NCBI GenBank assembly: GCA_016179165.1
Contig: JACORX010000154.1
Location: forward strand, 1 to 10,522
DNA: 10,522 nt
DNA from: Candidatus Rokuibacteriota bacterium
GTDB lineage: Bacteria; Methylomirabilota; Methylomirabilia; Rokubacteriales; CSP1-6
Direction of reading: 5' to 3'
Shown here piece after piece: positions 1 to 6,078 of the stretch; the first letter of the stretch is position 1; every line of letters begins with the position of its first letter. The position numbers and the translations under genes were made by a program. The notes beneath the pieces are model-generated. The model had not been told where the DNA came from. It did not search any database and saw only the letters and a list, made by a program, of their open reading frames with translations.

Positions 1-22
1 CCCCCCCCCCCCCCCCCCCCCC
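1..22. repeat. Poly-C homopolymer at the window edge
   Basis: The first 22 bases are all C, after which ordinary mixed sequence begins. A perfect homopolymer exactly at the sequence end is most easily explained as an assembly or sequencing artefact: two-colour Illumina chemistry yields poly-G when signal is lost, which appears as poly-C on the other strand. The 51 bases between it and the pcp stop codon hold only a hairpin. I do not treat it as biological. Confidence 0.85.
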
Positions 23-42
23 GACGACAGGCCCCACCCGCC

Positions 43-63
43 TCCCGCGTGATTCACGCGGGA
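43..63 (-). terminator. Hairpin downstream of pcp, possible terminator
   Basis: A perfect inverted repeat with a 9-bp stem (TCCCGCGTG / CACGCGGGA) and a 3-nt loop lies 10 nt past the stop codon of the last gene of the minus-strand run. The position and strong GC stem fit a transcription end or an RNA 3'-end stabiliser. On the minus strand no U-tract follows (the next bases are GC-rich), so it is not a textbook intrinsic terminator. Confidence 0.45.
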
Positions 64-73
64 CCGGAAACCG

Positions 74-700
74 CTACGAGGGATGTGCGGAAAGGTGTTC
101 GCTGATCACCCGCAGAGCGACTTCGACGGCGCGCACGCCGATGGCGGGATCCATGCTCGGCTGGTCGAGCCCCGACGCCGCAACCATAGTAGGAGACAGC
201 GGGAGGTGCATGAATCCGACAAGCGCCCGGCTCGACGCAACGCTCACGGTGTGGAGCGTGGCGTAGAGCGTCTGGTTGCAGAGGTACGTGCCGGCCGTGT
301 TGGACAGATACGCGGGGATGCCGTCACGCGCGAGTGCATCGAGAATGACCGGCAGGGGCAGCGTCGCGAGATAGGCCGCCGGCCCGCCCGCGACGCACGG
401 CTCGCCGCTCGCCTGGTAGCCGGCATTGTCGGCCACCTCGTAGTCCATCACGTTCACGGCCACGCGCTCGAGCGCGATCCGCGCCCGCCCTGCGGCCAGT
501 CCCACGTGCAGCACCGCCAGCGGATCGTGCTCGTGCAGGAGGCGCCGCGCCGCGAGCCCGGCCTCGACGTGGTGCACCGGCAGGATCGCGGCGCGGACGG
601 GCAGGCCTCCGACCACGCGGCCGTCCACGGCGTGTGCGATCTCCTCGGAGGGGTTGGACGGATGTCCGCCGAAGGGCTCGAAGCCCGTGACGAGGATCAT
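74..700 (-). CDS. pcp: Pyroglutamyl-peptidase I (peptidase family C15)
   Basis: This 208-residue cytosolic cysteine peptidase removes N-terminal pyroglutamate from peptides. The family signature is complete: it opens with MILVTGFEPFGG, and the catalytic triad is visible as Glu78 (in ALERVAVN), Cys141 (in SNTAGTYLCN) and His165 (in GFMHLPLSP). The length is close to the usual 200-215 residues. I chose the ATG at 700 because family members begin exactly at this motif; the same frame stays open to 814, but that extension has no family similarity. The start overlaps the stop of the upstream gene as ATGA, so translation is probably coupled, although a GGAGG run lies roughly a dozen bases upstream. 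It appears to be the last gene of the co-directional run and is followed by a hairpin. Nothing in the sequence looks damaged. Confidence 0.95.
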   Translation of the reverse strand: MILVTGFEPFGGHPSNPSEEIAHAVDGRVVGGLPVRAAILPVHHVEAGLAARRLLHEHDPLAVLHVGLAAGRARIALERVAVNVMDYEVADNAGYQASGEPCVAGGPAAYLATLPLPVILDALARDGIPAYLSNTAGTYLCNQTLYATLHTVSVASSRALVGFMHLPLSPTMVAASGLDQPSMDPAIGVRAVEVALRVISEHLSAHPS

Positions 701-1092
701 GGTTCGTCCCGTTCCTCCCGCTCGACGATCTTCTTGGCCCTCTCGTAGCTCTTCTTGAGCCATGACATCGCGCGCCCCGCATCCCGCAGCTCCTGGACGT
801 GGCAGATGACCCACCCTTGCGCGCCGAGCCGCGGGTGAGGCGTGAAGACGCCGGAATCCACCGCACGGCGCTGGTCCTCCACCGTGAGCCGGATCCAGAG
901 GTCGGTGTCCTTGGTCCGAAGCGGAAAGCAGGCAAAGAGGCGCGGCCCCACGAAGTAGCCCCAGCGCCCGAACATGGGCGTGATCTTCACCCCGGGCCAG
1001 CCGCCGAGGATCTCGTTGAGGGCGCCGGCGGTCCCGGTGCCGCCCTTCTCGAGGCTGCGCCGCGTGCTGCGCCCCGCGCCGATCCCACGCAC
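697..1092 (-). CDS. Small TfoX-N/DUF5519 (luciferase-domain)-like protein
   Basis: This protein of about 131 residues has no function I can assign. Residues 22-120 form the conserved part: a helix, a WPGV turn (32-35), a PMFGRWGYF strand pair (39-47), LFACF, DLWIRL (64-69), then GWVICHV (93-99) and a terminal basic helix (WLKKSYERAK). The MFG...FA...LWIRL order recalls TfoX N-terminal domains, while WPGV, GWV and the final aromatic/basic helix recall the DUF5519 luciferase-domain family; I cannot choose between them. No signal peptide or membrane segment is seen. The GTG at 1092 is the longest start and leaves 14 nt after the preceding gene. The first 20 residues look poorly ordered, so the true start may be further in. 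The stop overlaps the pcp start as ATGA, giving strong evidence that the frame is real. Confidence 0.7.
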   Translation of the reverse strand: MRGIGAGRSTRRSLEKGGTGTAGALNEILGGWPGVKITPMFGRWGYFVGPRLFACFPLRTKDTDLWIRLTVEDQRRAVDSGVFTPHPRLGAQGWVICHVQELRDAGRAMSWLKKSYERAKKIVEREERDEP

Positions 1093-1106
1093 TCTCCGCG
1101 GAGGCG

Positions 1107-1418
1107 CTATGGCCAGACCTGGGTGTACGCGAAGCGCGCCCGCTCCGATACCTTGCCGAACCAGCGGTCGTAGTCTCGCCGCAGCGCCTTCATGTGGCCG
1201 GACTTCATCAGCGCGCGAAAGGTCTTCTCGTCCTGGACCTCGTAGACGGCCATGTAGCGGAACTTGTCCTCGCCCAGGATGGCCTTGTAGCGCCGCGCGC
1301 TCACCGCCCCGGGGTAGCGCAGGAACTGCGGGCAGTGCTTGTAGTTGTACCAGCGGTTGAACGCGGCTTCCTTCTTCCGGGGGATGGTCGCCTTCACGAT
1401 GAAGAGCACCGTGGCCAT
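1107..1418 (-). CDS. Small dimeric alpha/beta-barrel protein (DUF4286/Dabb-like)
   Basis: This 103-residue protein shows the pattern of ferredoxin-like alpha/beta-barrel proteins such as DUF4286 and EthD/Dabb relatives: a first strand (TVLFIVKATI, 3-12), a helix with FNRWYNYKHCPQFL (20-33), a PGAVSARRY turn and strand (36-44), a central strand (FRYMAVYEV, 53-61) and a second helix (63-80). Such proteins usually form dimers and bind small hydrophobic or aromatic compounds, or act as small monooxygenases or cyclases, but no catalytic residue can be named here. The start at 1418 is secure because an AAGGAG ribosome site precedes it by 5 nt, the best one in this run. It lies between the MFS transporter (28-nt gap) and the TfoX-N/DUF5519-like gene (14-nt gap), so an accessory role in metabolising a transported compound is possible but unproven. 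Confidence 0.75.
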   Translation of the reverse strand: MATVLFIVKATIPRKKEAAFNRWYNYKHCPQFLRYPGAVSARRYKAILGEDKFRYMAVYEVQDEKTFRALMKSGHMKALRRDYDRWFGKVSERARFAYTQVWP

Positions 1419-1423
1419 GGAGT

Positions 1424-1430
1424 CTCCTTT
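1424..1430 (-). promoter_or_regulatory. Strong Shine-Dalgarno for the DUF4286-like gene
   Basis: On the minus strand AAAGGAG stands 5 nt before the ATG at 1418. It is the closest match to the anti-16S consensus in the window and fixes the start of the 103-residue protein. Most neighbours rely on overlapping stop/start codons or show no clear site. Confidence 0.8.
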
Positions 1431-1446
1431 TCAGCGAGTTAGCGGT

Positions 1447-2667
1447 TCACCGCTTGCCACCCGCGAGCCTGCGGGATGCGGGCAGCGTGCGCAACCAGAG
1501 CATCGAGAGCAGGCCGAGGACGCCGCCCACCCCCAGGACCGAGAAAGCCCAGCCCCATCCGGCGACTGAGGCGCTCCGCCCGCCGTGGAGATCGAGCACC
1601 CATCCGAAGACGAGCGGCGCGACGGCACCGGCGCCGAAGCCCAACAGGGAACGCACGGCGAGCGCCGAGCCCAGTCGCTCAGGCCTCACCGATTCGGTGA
1701 TCCCGGTCGAGTATACCGACGAATCGCCGAGGGCGGAAAAGCCGTAGACGCTGCCGGTGGCGACGATGAGGAGCAGGGGCGCCGCCAGCATCCAGCCGAA
1801 GCTGAAGGAGCAGACGGAGCTGACGAGCATCATCGCCGCGATCACGGCCGTGCGGCCCCAGCGGTCGGACAGCGCGCCGCCGACGGCCGAGGCGACGATG
1901 CCCATGATGTGGAAGAGGGCCGAGAGCGTCGCCCCGAGGCCCGCGGCGCGCTCGGCGCCCGTGCCCTGGACGACCAGCGCCGCGGCGACGAAGGCCGGCG
2001 TCCACGCCCACATGCCGAGCAGCTCCCACGAATGGAAGACGTAGCCCACGATCATGAGCTGGGCGGGACGGTTGCCCGAGAGGTCGGCGTCGAGGCTGAA
2101 GCCTTGGCGCGGGCCCGTGCGCCGCGCACGCGAGCGCTCCCCCCGGAAGAGCGCGAGCGACAGGACGAAGCAGAGCAAGGGCCCCAGCGCCAGCGCGCCC
2201 AGGGCCGCGCGCCACCCCGCACGCTCCACCATGATGCCGCCGATCACAAGCGCGATCACGTAACCCATGGAGGAAGCGGCGAGGAACCAGCCCATCGCCC
2301 GCCCCCGGCGCGCGGGCTCGAAGCGCTCCGCGAGCAGCATGATGCCCGGAGTGTAGATGCCCGAGACCGCGATGGCGACGGCGCCGAACAGGAGCAGCGC
2401 CGAGATGTGCCCCTGGGCCAGGACGGGGATCAGCAGCGCCACCGCCGCGGTCAAGCCCGCCGAGCCGACGAAGACCACGCGCGGGTTCATGTAGTCCGCG
2501 AGCGCGGATACCACGACGAGCGCGACGGCGGTGCCGATCTGGTACGCGGAGGAGATGGAACCCGCGGCCGTCGCCGACAGCCCCCACTCCTGCTGAACGA
2601 CGGAGAGCACGGCCGGGTAGGCCATGGACATGGTGGAACCGGCGGCCCGGGCCGCGCAGAGGCCCAC
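1447..2667 (-). CDS. Major facilitator superfamily transporter
   Basis: This 406-residue integral membrane protein is a proton- or solute-driven secondary transporter of unknown substrate. Hydrophobic segments alternate along the whole length, consistent with 12 helices in two halves separated by a basic loop around residues 176-200 (RGERSRARRTGPR). The loop motif between helices 8 and 9 is clear (GGALSDRWGRTAVI, 262-275), and the matching loop between helices 2 and 3 is a weaker form (SALADYMNPRVVFV, 54-67). GRAMGWFLAASSMGY (122-136) also fits the family. The start is uncertain: the GTG at 2667 has no ribosome site and falls inside what looks like helix 1, because in-frame codons just upstream encode GDTLWLV. 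No ATG, GTG or TTG occurs in frame between 2667 and the upstream stop at 2782-2784. A rare CTG start or an upstream frame error is possible. It follows the VOC gene by 28 nt. Confidence 0.88.
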   Translation of the reverse strand: MGLCAARAAGSTMSMAYPAVLSVVQQEWGLSATAAGSISSAYQIGTAVALVVVSALADYMNPRVVFVGSAGLTAAVALLIPVLAQGHISALLLFGAVAIAVSGIYTPGIMLLAERFEPARRGRAMGWFLAASSMGYVIALVIGGIMVERAGWRAALGALALGPLLCFVLSLALFRGERSRARRTGPRQGFSLDADLSGNRPAQLMIVGYVFHSWELLGMWAWTPAFVAAALVVQGTGAERAAGLGATLSALFHIMGIVASAVGGALSDRWGRTAVIAAMMLVSSVCSFSFGWMLAAPLLLIVATGSVYGFSALGDSSVYSTGITESVRPERLGSALAVRSLLGFGAGAVAPLVFGWVLDLHGGRSASVAGWGWAFSVLGVGGVLGLLSMLWLRTLPASRRLAGGKR

Positions 2668-2695
2668 CAGCCAGAGCGTGTCGCCGAGCGCCGGT

Positions 2696-3469
2696 CTAGG
2701 GGAAGTGGTAGCGGGAGATGTGGACGTGGACGTTGTTCGCCGCCTCGGGCTTGAGCGTGATCTCGTTCGCCCCGTAGAACATCATGGCGTCCACCTTCTG
2801 CAGCCGCTGGACGAGCGGCGCCATCTCGGGCGCGACCATGGAGAGCGCCGCCATGCCGAGCGTGCCGCCCACCTCTGCCGCCGGCACCATCATCAGCGTC
2901 CCCCCGCCGGACCAGCCGACCATGCTCCGCGGTCCATCGTTGACGGCGACCTCGGGCAGCCCAAAAAGCTGCTGGAACGTCTTCCCCGTCTCCTGCGGAT
3001 CGCGACAGCCGATGACGAGACGCTTGAAGCGGACGGGTGAGTCCGCAGGGACATCATCATGCTGTGGCGTCGCGAGCTCGACCAGCACGCCGGCGCACGC
3101 GGTCGGGCTGAGGAAGACGATGCGCCCCGCCAGCCCCTGCCGCGGCGTCTGGTCGATCAGCGCCACGTTCTGGGCCTTGAGGGTGTCGAGGTCGGCGTCG
3201 ACGTTCGGCGTCTCGAGGCAGACGTGGTGCAGCCCTTCGCCGTGCTTGGCGAGAAAGCGCGCCACGCCCGTGTCCCCGCGCGTCGGCTCGAGCAGCTCGA
3301 TCTCGCTGTCACCCGCGGCCAGAAGCGCGGCGCGCACGCCCTGGTCTGCGATGTCCGCCTCGCGGACGAGCGGGAGCCCCAGAGCGTCCCGCCAGAAGCG
3401 ACTGGCGCGCGCCAGGCTCTCGACCACGACGCCGACGTGATGGATCTTCTTGATCATGCGTTGAGTCAT
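2696..3469 (-). CDS. Two-domain VOC protein, methylmalonyl-CoA epimerase-like first half
   Basis: This 257-residue protein has two vicinal-oxygen-chelate modules. Residues 8-134 strongly resemble methylmalonyl-CoA epimerase: IHHVGVVV, GVRAALLAAGDSEIELLEP, ARFLAKHGEGLHHVCLE and GVLVELATP. Expected metal ligands are present as His11, Glu58, His81 or His82, and Glu131. Residues 147-253 form a second, weaker module (FKRLVIGCRDPQETGKTF...LFGLPEV) in which the opening His is replaced (RLVIG), so it is probably structural or used for substrate binding. Typical epimerases have one domain of about 135-150 residues and dimerise, so this covalently doubled form may act on another substrate, such as a ring-cleavage or glyoxalase-type compound. 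The start at 3469 has no clear ribosome site; an in-frame ATG at 3457 is an alternative. A candidate promoter lies just upstream, and the MFS transporter follows by 28 nt. Confidence 0.85.
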   Translation of the reverse strand: MTQRMIKKIHHVGVVVESLARASRFWRDALGLPLVREADIADQGVRAALLAAGDSEIELLEPTRGDTGVARFLAKHGEGLHHVCLETPNVDADLDTLKAQNVALIDQTPRQGLAGRIVFLSPTACAGVLVELATPQHDDVPADSPVRFKRLVIGCRDPQETGKTFQQLFGLPEVAVNDGPRSMVGWSGGGTLMMVPAAEVGGTLGMAALSMVAPEMAPLVQRLQKVDAMMFYGANEITLKPEAANNVHVHISRYHFP

Positions 3470-3514
3470 CCGCTGCCGGGCAGCCGGACGATGCAGCTCC
3501 GGCGGCGACGTACC

Positions 3515-3543
3515 AACCTAGCCGAGCCCCGGTGGAATTTCAA
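3515..3543 (-). promoter_or_regulatory. Candidate sigma-70-type promoter before the VOC gene
   Basis: On the minus strand TTGAAA (3538-3543) and TAGGTT (3515-3520) are separated by exactly 17 nt. The first differs from TTGACA at one base; the second matches TATAAT at three positions only. Transcription would begin near 3508, leaving a leader of about 40 nt. It sits in the 97-nt gap between the aldo/keto reductase and VOC genes, the widest gap in this run, so a separate transcript is plausible. The host's promoter consensus is unknown. Confidence 0.35.
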
Positions 3544-3566
3544 GCGTTTTCCCCCCGCCCCACCCG

Positions 3567-4637
3567 TCATGCCGGCGCGAAGAGCTTCTGGAACTCCGAC
3601 CAGGGCACGGGCGACACGGCGCACAGGCGCACGGCCTCGGCGACGTGCGCGGGCGTCTTCATGCCCACGAGTGCCGTGCCCACGCCGGGCGTGGAGCGCA
3701 CGAACTGCAACGCCCGCTGCGCGTCGGTGTCGAGGCCCGGGAGGAGCCGGGCGATCACCTCCGGAAGGTTCTTCGCGAGCTGGCCCTGGTAGATCGACCC
3801 GGAGCTCATGACGTAGACGTCGAGCTGGCGCGCCGACTCGAGCAGCGGGACGGGCTCGCGCGGGCCGCCCTGGTTGGCAAGCGTGAAGGCCTCGGTCATG
3901 GCGAGGTTGTACGGCAGCTGGACCACGCGAAACCGGTGCTCCGGCCCTCCGACCTCCTCGGCCAGCGCGACGAGATCCGGCAGCGAGAGGAAATCGCGTG
4001 CCGACTGCGGCCGGCGGTACCCGCTCCAGGTCGCCGTGCCGTAGAGCCCGATCCTCCGGTCGCGCGCCGCGCCCTCGAGGAACTCGAAGGCCGCGCGGAG
4101 CCGGCGCATCACCTCGCGCCGCGGCACCTCGCCCAGCTGAGTCTCCGGGTTGTGGAGGTAGTAGATGTCGATCGTCTCGATGTCGAGGTTGACCCGGCTG
4201 CGTTCGATCTGGTCCTCCAGATAGCGCGGCGTCATGCAGTGACAGCCTGCGACGAGATCACCGGACCGCAGTAGCCCCGGCGGCGCAGGCCCGTCGAAGG
4301 GCAGGAAGCCGCCCTTGGTCGCGACCACGACGCCCTCGCGCGCCGCGCGACCGGCGCGCACGAGACGGCCGAGCGCCCTGCCGACAGCGCGCTCGCTCCG
4401 CTGGTGCCGATAGTTGACCGCGGAGTCGACGACATTGATCCCCGACGCGACGGCCTGCTCGACGGCGGCCTCATACAGGGCGTCCGTGGCGTCGTCGTCA
4501 GGGCCCAGGTAGGCCCCAATACCGACCGAGGAGAGCGACAACCCGCGCCACTGGCGGAAGTGGCCGCCGGCCGCCCCGGCGCCCAGGGTCGCACGGTAGA
4601 CCGACGTGCCCTCGGACGTCGCCCCGCCCTTGAGCAT
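3567..4637 (-). CDS. Aldo/keto reductase family oxidoreductase
   Basis: This 356-residue soluble protein is an NAD(P)H-dependent aldehyde/ketone reductase-type TIM barrel. The catalytic tetrad can be read in order: Asp71 and Tyr76 (in VVDSAVNY), Lys108 (in VVATKGG) and His162 (in IYYLHNP). The SERAVGRALG helix (81-90) after Asp/Tyr and the C-terminal STPGVGTALVGMKTPAHVAEAV segment (315-336), which normally binds the nucleotide phosphate, are also typical. A 25-30-residue N-terminal stretch before the first strand is longer than usual and low in hydrophobicity. The internal segment LVAGCHCMTPRYLEDQIERS (128-147) carries two Cys and one His between barrel strands and is not typical. The substrate cannot be inferred. 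The ATG at 4637 lies 15 nt after the CopC stop; no good ribosome site is seen, so an internal start remains possible. Confidence 0.9.
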   Translation of the reverse strand: MLKGGATSEGTSVYRATLGAGAAGGHFRQWRGLSLSSVGIGAYLGPDDDATDALYEAAVEQAVASGINVVDSAVNYRHQRSERAVGRALGRLVRAGRAAREGVVVATKGGFLPFDGPAPPGLLRSGDLVAGCHCMTPRYLEDQIERSRVNLDIETIDIYYLHNPETQLGEVPRREVMRRLRAAFEFLEGAARDRRIGLYGTATWSGYRRPQSARDFLSLPDLVALAEEVGGPEHRFRVVQLPYNLAMTEAFTLANQGGPREPVPLLESARQLDVYVMSSGSIYQGQLAKNLPEVIARLLPGLDTDAQRALQFVRSTPGVGTALVGMKTPAHVAEAVRLCAVSPVPWSEFQKLFAPA

Positions 4638-4652
4638 CGGGGAAGTCCGTCG

Positions 4653-5045
4653 CTACTTCGGCTCGAGCACGGTGAAGCGCAGGGCGCCCTCGGTGATGTG
4701 ACCGTCGGCCGCCAGCACCTTGTAGCGGACCGCGTAGGCGCCTGGGTGGACCGACCCGAGCACAAGCACGATCCGGTCCGGCTTCTCGCCGCCGTCGGTC
4801 TTGACGACCAGGGGCACCGGCCGGCCGTCTTCGGCGGCGAGCGTGACGCGGCTGAGGCGCTTCTCGATCTTGCTGTTGAAGCGGAGGTAGATGCGCGTGG
4901 GCGGCTCGGCGAGCTTCGCGCCTGCCGCGGGCTCGGACTCGAGGATGATGGCATGCGCCGCCACGGCCCCGGGATCCTGCACGAGCAGCGCGGCGCAGAG
5001 AGCCCAGCCGCGCAGGGCTCCCCATCCCCGGGTCACCCGCCTCAA
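4653..5045 (-). CDS. copC: CopC-like periplasmic copper-binding protein
   Basis: This protein of about 130 residues carries an N-terminal export signal (basic MRRVTRGWGALRG, hydrophobic ALCAALLV, then VAA) and a CopC domain (31-127). Predicted cleavage after Ala30 leaves His as the first mature residue (HAIILESEP), and the C-terminal part has AADGHITEG with Asp114 and His116 (mature 84 and 86). These three residues match the N-terminal-His, Asp, His Cu(II) site of CopC. No Met-rich Cu(I) site is seen. CopC usually sits next to or is fused with the membrane protein CopD, which is absent here. The start is uncertain: the longest frame uses TTG at 5045, 4 nt after the GNAT gene, while a GTG at 5036 preceded by GAGG fits a ribosome site better. 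Copper binding is a family-based prediction; a role in copper delivery or resistance is inference. Confidence 0.88.
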   Translation of the reverse strand: MRRVTRGWGALRGWALCAALLVQDPGAVAAHAIILESEPAAGAKLAEPPTRIYLRFNSKIEKRLSRVTLAAEDGRPVPLVVKTDGGEKPDRIVLVLGSVHPGAYAVRYKVLAADGHITEGALRFTVLEPK

Positions 5046-5049
5046 CGCG

Positions 5050-6078
5050 CTAGCGCCAGTCGTCGAGCACCAAGTCGTCGGGATGCTCGTTGTCTTCCTG
5101 CTTGCCCCGCTTCATCCGGACCATGGTGAAGTCCAGATGGTAGCCGCGCTCGAGGAGCGTCTGGTACGCGGTCCAGTAGTACGTATAGACCGGCGCCACC
5201 ACGCGCCGAAGCTGGGCCGCATGCGCCATCTCCTCGACGGCCGCGAGCAGGGCGTGCAGGTTCTCGGGCTTGCGCTGTCGCGAGTCGACCGCGAGGAACT
5301 TGACGAAGACGCTGCCGTGCGGGGCCTCGCTGACGCCGGGCATGTGGACGATGGCGAAGCCGATGACATCGCGCCCCTTCTCCAGCAGCAGGGTGTCGCC
5401 GAGCGCCAGGCCGTCGACGATCTCAACCTCTTTGCCCAGGTCCATGCCGCGCCAGATGCCGTTGGTGATGCGCCGCATCCGGAGCATGGCGGCCTTCTTC
5501 CTGGCCTCCTCGAGCGAGGAGTAGCGGCGCACCTCGAGGCCGGCCCTGGGGGGCCGCGTCGCCTGGACGATTTCGCGCCGGTCCATGGGCTTCGCGGCGA
5601 TCACCACGAGCCCCTTGGGCTTGTATCCGAACTTCTGGTACATGGTGATGTGCTTCGGGCTGTTCGGGTATGTCGACACGCCCTCGAGCGTCGCCTTGTT
5701 CTCGCTGAAGAAGCCCTGGCAGGCCGTGAGCAGCTGCCGGCCGATGTCCTGGTTCTGGTAGTTGGTCAGCACAGCGACAGGACCGACCAGCCCGACCGTG
5801 CCCCACATCACCGCCAGCGCCGCCCCGACGATCTTGCCGTCGCCCTCCTCGGCCACGAAGCACCCCCACGGCTCCATGAGCCAGCGGTGATGAACGTACT
5901 GGGCGCCGCCGAAGACCTGGCGCGGGCGCGTGCCCATCTGCCGTTCGAAGAAGTCGCCGAAGGCCTGCTCGATGACGTCGCGGACCTTGGCGAGGTCGCC
6001 CTTGCGCACCCGGCGGATCTTGATGAGCGGCGTGCGTCCCTGGTTGTCGAGCCCCGGTCGGTCCACCGTCGCCCTCAT
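5050..6078 (-). CDS. Tandem GNAT-like N-acetyltransferase
   Basis: This 342-residue cytosolic protein appears to hold two GNAT folds. The first (about 19-165) has the acyl-CoA pyrophosphate loop YQNQDIGRQLL (107-117), matching Q/R-x-x-G-x-G/A in a relaxed form, preceded by the strand VGLVGPVAVLTN and followed by KHITMYQKFGYKPKG (142-156), the usual end of a GNAT domain. The second (about 182-325) keeps the final AYQTLLERGYHLDFTMVRM element (304-322), but I find no clear CoA-binding loop, so it may be degenerate. The acceptor is unknown. The ATG at 6078 was chosen because it overlaps the preceding dehydrogenase stop as ATGA and because GNAT similarity begins shortly after it; the frame is open to 6321, but that extension is out-of-frame shadow of the dehydrogenase. 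CopC follows closely. Confidence 0.85.
   Translation of the reverse strand: MRATVDRPGLDNQGRTPLIKIRRVRKGDLAKVRDVIEQAFGDFFERQMGTRPRQVFGGAQYVHHRWLMEPWGCFVAEEGDGKIVGAALAVMWGTVGLVGPVAVLTNYQNQDIGRQLLTACQGFFSENKATLEGVSTYPNSPKHITMYQKFGYKPKGLVVIAAKPMDRREIVQATRPPRAGLEVRRYSSLEEARKKAAMLRMRRITNGIWRGMDLGKEVEIVDGLALGDTLLLEKGRDVIGFAIVHMPGVSEAPHGSVFVKFLAVDSRQRKPENLHALLAAVEEMAHAAQLRRVVAPVYTYYWTAYQTLLERGYHLDFTMVRMKRGKQEDNEHPDDLVLDDWR

Noticed and set aside
83..748. Plus-strand open frame opposite pcp
   Set aside because: It is antisense to a complete pyroglutamyl-peptidase with all catalytic residues and has no recognisable domain.
701..814. N-terminal extension of the pcp frame
   Set aside because: Family members begin at MILVTGFEPFGG, and the extension overlaps the conserved end of the upstream gene.
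1585..2754. Plus-strand open frame of 389 codons opposite the MFS gene
   Set aside because: The product is almost entirely charged residues with no domain pattern, and it lies antisense to a well-formed membrane protein.
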